Shown here piece by piece: positions 60,659-64,000 of a DNA stretch of 64,000 nt. Location: the NCBI GenBank assembly GCA_042408415.1, contig JBHORE010000059.1, forward strand, positions 1-64,000, read 5' to 3'. Every line of letters starts with the position of its first letter. The stretch's first letter is position 1. Below the pieces are notes generated by a model. It was not told the DNA's origin. It saw only the letters and a list, made by a program, of their open reading frames with translations, and did no database searches. The DNA is from Thermobaculum sp042408415. Lineage in GTDB: Bacteria > Chloroflexota > Chloroflexia > Thermobaculales > Thermobaculaceae. Position numbers and translations under genes: made by a program.

Positions 60659-61156
60659 TTAGATTTCAACTTTATGAATTCTACCCGTTTCAACATCATA
60701 GATGGCAGGCGTAATGATCGTGTCTTTAGCTAGGAGACCAGAGCCAAGCAACTTGCGTACGTCTTCCCTCAAGCTCTCCTCGTGGCTGGTGAAGGGGAGG
60801 AAATCCAGCCCAGAGGCATCTACATTTAGGTCCTGTTTGATCTTGTCACGAAGCTGCTCGTTGGTGAAGGTGAGCATGCCACACTTTGTGTGCTGGATGA
60901 TCGCTATCTCGCGAGTACCAAGCAACTGCTGGGAGATCACCAGGGATCTTATTACATCCTCAGTCACTCGCCCACCGGCATTGCGTATCACGTGAGCATC
61001 ACCCAGCTCCAGACCCAGAGCACTAATGGGATCTATGCGGGCATCCATGCACGTGACTATGGCTATATGCCGACGAGGAGGTGCAGATAGATTGCTATAA
61101 GTGAAGCTTTGGGCATAGTTCTGATTATTCGCAAGCAACTCATCGAATACTGACAC
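60659..61156 (-). CDS. beta-carbonic anhydrase, clade-D-like
   Basis: A 165-residue beta-carbonic anhydrase. The zinc ligands are Cys36 (VTCMDARID), His89 and Cys92 (IQHTKCGMLTF), with Asp38 and Arg40 as the dyad. VIRNAGGRVTEDVIRSLVIS matches the small clade-D group, which includes Mycobacterium Rv1284 and the carbonyl-sulfide hydrolase of Thiobacillus. It could hydrate CO2 or hydrolyse COS; the sequence does not decide this. I start it at GTG 61156 after GGGAGG, so the palindrome at 61174-61205 is outside the gene. Confidence 0.9.
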   Translation of the reverse strand: MSVFDELLANNQNYAQSFTYSNLSAPPRRHIAIVTCMDARIDPISALGLELGDAHVIRNAGGRVTEDVIRSLVISQQLLGTREIAIIQHTKCGMLTFTNEQLRDKIKQDLNVDASGLDFLPFTSHEESLREDVRKLLGSGLLAKDTIITPAIYDVETGRIHKVEI

Positions 61157-61173
61157 TTTTACCTCCCAAAACA

Positions 61174-61205
61174 GGGTATGATTGGGAATATTCCCAATCA
61201 TACCC
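61174..61205. terminator. perfect 32-base palindrome between SBP56 and carbonic anhydrase genes
   Basis: The two 16-base halves (GGGTATGATTGGGAAT and its exact complement) are contiguous and perfect. As RNA it would form a stem of about 14 pairs with a 4-base loop, then TGTTTTGG on the reverse strand. It lies 25 bases past the SBP56 stop. It could be a terminator or a binding site controlling the carbonic anhydrase gene. Confidence 0.65.
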
Positions 61206-61230
61206 ATGATACAAAATTCAGCCTTATAGG

Positions 61231-62577
61231 CTACTGAAAGATCTCAGTAGTGCAGTCACCTCCGGGAAGGTGCATTTCATGAGCCCGAGCAGTGCCGAAA
61301 TCAACGTAGAAGTTCTCATCCAGCTTCATCCCGCCCTCGGGATCGCAGTCTATCTTGAGCATCCACGACTTAAGGCCCGGATAGAACTGATTATCCCACG
61401 AAGAATACAGAGAGTTGGTCACGTACAGGCGGCGACCATCCATAGATAGTTGTAGCATCTGAGGGCCGCCTTCGAGCTTGCGACCATTCATGTACACTGG
61501 CTGCAGGACTCCTCCGAGCCATACTTGTCCTGTAAGTTTGGGATTTGCTGGATCGGAGATATCGTATTGCCGGAGATCACCATGCAACCAGTCGGAGAAG
61601 TAAAGGAACCTGTCGTCCATAGATACTACTAGGTCCGTGATCAACCCAGGCACTGGGAATGGCCAGCCCTCGACGTCCTTGGGCTCAACCTGAATTACCT
61701 TTTGGGCCTTCCACTCGCCATCCTCTTTGTACCAGCGCCAGATAGCGCTGCTGAGGGCTGCACCTACAAAGCCAGTCTCAGCATCCGGGTTGTGTAACCA
61801 GCGAACCTCTAGTGGTATAAGACCTTCCTCTCCGAGATCGATGCTCTGCACTACCCTCTTCTCAGAGAGATCCCAAAAGTGTATGCTGTGGCCGTACTTA
61901 CCCTCTTGGACGTCCTGTAGGTTGAAGCCATCCTGAAAAGTCTTGGGGGCAGCCCACTCACTGGAGATGAGAGTGTTCTTCCTGGGCTGATACCAGAAGT
62001 CGTAGTTGAACTGTATCTCGCCAGGATTAGCCTCCCACCTTCCCAGCACATCGAAGTTCTTGGCATCAAGCACCGCGAATCCGCCAGGAGTATCTCCGTT
62101 CTCATCGCCGAGCATGCTTATGACGACTACCTCGCCTGGCATGCAGTGTACGGTGTGGGGTGCTGAGAGGCCGGTCTTGCGCTTGATCTCCTCGCCGGAT
62201 ATAACCTTGGTGATCTCAGGACGACGAGGATCGGTCATGACATCTATGATATGCACGTTGGTACTTCGGAATCCTGGCACAACTATGTATTGGCGATTGA
62301 GGTTGGTGTGACAGGCGCTACTGCATACCTGCCAACCAAAGTGGTGTAGCTCATCACCCTTATTGGGCATGTATGTCCTGTGAATTATCTGGCCATAAGT
62401 ATCGGAATCGGGATTGACGTCCACCACTGCCAGGAAGTCTGGTTCATCGACTCCTGTACCAGTGTGCAGAGAGGCAACATAGACTATCTCTTCCCTTGGG
62501 GCATTTAGGGCCTCTTCGGGCGATGCATAACCAACTCTATGGCCGTTGCCGTGGGAGTGATCATTATGGGACTGCAT
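61231..62577 (-). CDS. SBP56 (selenium-binding protein) family, methanethiol oxidase-like
   Basis: A 448-residue beta-propeller of the SBP56 family. HHFGWQVCSSACHTNLN has the family Cys/His region (CSSAC in place of the human CSSC). KTGLSAPHTVHCMPGEVVVI, FLYFSDWLHGDLRQYDI and FYPGLKSWMLKID are typical. Bacterial and human members oxidise methanethiol to H2S, formaldehyde and H2O2, with copper at the His residues. It is a cytoplasmic protein. It starts at ATG after GGAGG and is preceded by a terminator. Confidence 0.92.
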   Translation of the reverse strand: MQSHNDHSHGNGHRVGYASPEEALNAPREEIVYVASLHTGTGVDEPDFLAVVDVNPDSDTYGQIIHRTYMPNKGDELHHFGWQVCSSACHTNLNRQYIVVPGFRSTNVHIIDVMTDPRRPEITKVISGEEIKRKTGLSAPHTVHCMPGEVVVISMLGDENGDTPGGFAVLDAKNFDVLGRWEANPGEIQFNYDFWYQPRKNTLISSEWAAPKTFQDGFNLQDVQEGKYGHSIHFWDLSEKRVVQSIDLGEEGLIPLEVRWLHNPDAETGFVGAALSSAIWRWYKEDGEWKAQKVIQVEPKDVEGWPFPVPGLITDLVVSMDDRFLYFSDWLHGDLRQYDISDPANPKLTGQVWLGGVLQPVYMNGRKLEGGPQMLQLSMDGRRLYVTNSLYSSWDNQFYPGLKSWMLKIDCDPEGGMKLDENFYVDFGTARAHEMHLPGGDCTTEIFQ

Positions 62578-62604
62578 CCTTGCTACCTCCTATAACTTTA
62601 AATA

Positions 62605-62635
62605 ATTATGGGAGGCGATGCGCACCTCCCATAAT
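62605..62635 (-). terminator. terminator of the sulfurtransferase gene
   Basis: An 11-base perfect stem (ATTATGGGAGG/CCTCCCATAAT) with a 9-base loop starts nine bases after the sulfurtransferase stop. The reverse strand continues TATTTAAAG. It separates the sulfurtransferase from SBP56. Confidence 0.75.
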
Positions 62636-62643
62636 ACTGGTAA

Positions 62644-63510
62644 CTAGCGCTCTATGGGTGCCCCTACTACGCTGCCCCACTCGGTCCAGGAGCCGTCGTA
62701 GTTGCGTACATCCTTATAGCCCAGGAGCTCGTGGAGCACAAACCAAGTATGGGCGCTGCGCTCACCAATCCTGCAGTAGGTGACCACCTCCTTATCAGGT
62801 GTAATTCCCTGATCCTGATAGATCTTGCGCAGCTCTTCAGGAGACTTGAAGGTGCCATCTTCGTTAACTGCAGTGCTCCATGGAATGTTCTTGGCACCGG
62901 GTATATGCCCACCTCTCTGAGCACCTTCCTGAGGCAGGTTCTCAGGAGCCAGTAGCTCCCCGGAGAACTCCTTGGGGCTGCGGACATCAACCAGACCTAC
63001 ATCCGGCTTTCCAAGTACCTTCATAACCTCGTCCCTTAGAGCCCTGAGCTGTGGAGCGGGGTCAGGAGCCTTGTAGTCTGTCCTGGGATAAGAAGGCACG
63101 TCATTGGTAAGCTCTCGCCCCTCCTCAAGCCACTTCTTGCGACCACCATTCATGAGTTTGACGTTATTGTGACCATAAAGCTTGAAAAGCCAGTAAGCGA
63201 AGGCAGCGAACCAGTTATTGTTGTCGCCGTAGAGGATCACAGTAGTATCAGGAGTGATGCCCGATCTCGAAAGCAGTTCCTCCCACTGCTCCTTGTTAGG
63301 AATGTCGCGGACTGGCTGCTGCTGCAGGTCTTGCTTCCAGTTCCAGGCGATGGCACCTGGGATGTGGCCCTGCTCGTAAGCTGAGGTGTCTACATCTACC
63401 TCGATAATACGGATGTTGGGATCATTTAGGTGCTGGGCCACCCACTCCGTGCTTACCAGTGCGTCAGGATTAGCGTACTGCTGAGTAGTCTGCTCCACCG
63501 ATTGGGTCAT
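62644..63510 (-). CDS. two-domain thiosulfate/3-mercaptopyruvate sulfurtransferase
   Basis: Two tandem rhodanese domains (288 aa). The N-terminal inactive one has IEVDVDTSAYEQGHIPGAI. The C-terminal one has VDVRSPKEFSGELLAPENLP and the active Cys246 in VTYCRIGERSAHTWFVL. The CRIGERS loop favours thiosulfate as the sulfur donor over mercaptopyruvate; I rely on family knowledge. It starts at ATG 63510 after GAGGAGGAAAGAT and ends before a terminator. Confidence 0.93.
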   Translation of the reverse strand: MTQSVEQTTQQYANPDALVSTEWVAQHLNDPNIRIIEVDVDTSAYEQGHIPGAIAWNWKQDLQQQPVRDIPNKEQWEELLSRSGITPDTTVILYGDNNNWFAAFAYWLFKLYGHNNVKLMNGGRKKWLEEGRELTNDVPSYPRTDYKAPDPAPQLRALRDEVMKVLGKPDVGLVDVRSPKEFSGELLAPENLPQEGAQRGGHIPGAKNIPWSTAVNEDGTFKSPEELRKIYQDQGITPDKEVVTYCRIGERSAHTWFVLHELLGYKDVRNYDGSWTEWGSVVGAPIER

Positions 63511-63596
63511 ATCTTTCCTCCTCAATTATCGATTTGATTTTCTTTTGCAATAAATCTCACGCAAGATTCCTCTTGCAGTGATTCAAGACTTATTGA

Positions 63597-64000
63597 CTAC
63601 CCGATGAGGGCAGTCTCGTGAGGCACCCCGCAGAACTCAACGTAGTCTATAGGCTCCGTGATCGTTGGGTTCTCCCCACATACTGGACAATTCGGGTCCT
63701 TTGTCAGCTTCAATTCCCTGAACTCCGTATTTAGGGCATCGACTATCAGCATGCGACCGATGAGAGGTTCTCCTATGCCAACTATAAGCTTTATAGCCTC
63801 CATGGCCTGGATGGAACCCACGATGCCGCACATCACACCAAGCACACCTGCCTCGGCACAGCTGGGCACAGAGCCTGGGGGTGGAGGCGTAGGGAACAGA
63901 TCCCTATAGCACCCATAGCCTGGTGCGTAGACCGTGACCTGACCATCAAACCGCATGATGCTGCCATCTACTAGGGGCTTGCCTTCCCAGTAGGAGACAT
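63597..64000 (-). CDS. ThiF/MoeB-type adenylyltransferase, C-terminal part
   Basis: The frame runs off the window at 64000. ThiF/MoeB enzymes adenylate the C-terminus of sulfur-carrier proteins. The visible part has VSYWEGKPLVDGSIMRFDG, VTVYAPGYGCYRDLFPTPPP and GVLGVMCGIVGSIQAMEAIK. The zinc-site pair CPVCGENP is intact, but the first pair reads C-Y-R-D, so one zinc Cys is Asp. The stop is 86 bases before the sulfurtransferase start. It may serve ThiS, MoaD or a CysO-like carrier. Confidence 0.9.
   Translation of the reverse strand, partial: VSYWEGKPLVDGSIMRFDGQVTVYAPGYGCYRDLFPTPPPPGSVPSCAEAGVLGVMCGIVGSIQAMEAIKLIVGIGEPLIGRMLIVDALNTEFRELKLTKDPNCPVCGENPTITEPIDYVEFCGVPHETALIG

Noticed and set aside
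61157..61207. An N-terminal extension of the carbonic anhydrase.
   Set aside because: It runs through the perfect palindrome and has no ribosome-binding site, while GTG 61156 follows GGGAGG.
1..64000. tRNA genes, rRNA, CRISPR arrays, insertion sequences, prophage or integrase genes.
   Set aside because: I saw no cloverleaf with conserved arms, no regularly spaced repeats, no transposase motifs and no flanking duplications. A tRNAscan and repeat search would be decisive.

Overview
The window reads as an ordinary chromosomal stretch of a thermophile-like bacterium of Chloroflexota/Thermobaculum affinity. This is an inference. It rests on heavy use of AGA/AGG arginine and ATA isoleucine codons, a T-box-controlled trp operon, DUF2207/DUF4178/DUF4383 membrane proteins, an NHLRC2-like thioredoxin and an SBP56 protein. 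I see no rRNA, tRNA, transposase, CRISPR array or phage gene, so no phylogenetic marker settles the name.

Layout. 1-8230 (reverse strand): a complete tryptophan operon in the order trpE-G-D-S-C-F-B-A followed by a DAHP synthase cut by the window edge. It lies behind a sigma-70 promoter and a T-box leader with a candidate UGG specifier. 8264-14066 (reverse): a membrane-stress group with a DUF2207 protein, a DUF4178 protein, PspA and small partners, including a 59-residue membrane protein at 12721-12900. 14238-15394: YtxH-like protein and rhomboid protease. 15395-19126 (reverse): pantothenate/CoA operon with DUF2520, panC, coaX and coaBC. 19214-22812: CtpA protease, RodZ-like protein, PgsA and a lipoprotein with a duplicated domain. 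22809-24205 (reverse): yraN, rnhB, rplS. 24432-31388: a membrane protein, GNAT, DUF951, MFS, slipin, uvrB, and a divergent YceI/HxlR pair. 31470-35080 (reverse): marR-MFS-ABC export operon. 35356-36837: NHLRC2-like protein. 36875-42493 (reverse): CUT1 sugar importer with a SolA-type amine oxidase and a deacetylase-like protein. 42610-49910: secreted subtilisin, pyrF, corA, a flavin oxidoreductase and a zinc-free MDR dehydrogenase. 49944-50705: a sugar-phosphate isomerase broken by several frameshifts. 50723-57279: beta-lactamase-like hydrolase, EEP phosphatase, UbiA-like protein, DUF4383/transglutaminase membrane group and a nucleotidyltransferase. 57435-59726: thiamine-binding protein, methyltransferase, HD phosphohydrolase. 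59817-64000 (reverse): a sulfur-handling group with rhodanese, JAMM protease, clade-D-like beta-carbonic anhydrase, SBP56, two-domain sulfurtransferase and a truncated ThiF/MoeB.

How the genes work together. The T-box would sense uncharged tRNA-Trp and switch on both Trp synthesis and Trp-tRNA synthetase. The CoA operon holds a reductase-like DUF2520 gene where a ketopantoate reductase would fit. The 3' sulfur genes look like a sulfur-mobilisation or sulfur-carrier system. The most useful leads are the clade-D carbonic anhydrase/SBP56/rhodanese cluster, the DUF2520 gene, the PspA-DUF4178-DUF2207 operon with its small protein, a repeated promoter-like element upstream of ytxH and ctpA, the overlapping HxlR/YceI promoters, a CoaC catalytic Cys-to-Ser change, and the decayed isomerase gene. 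Nothing here is strong evidence of a wholly new system.
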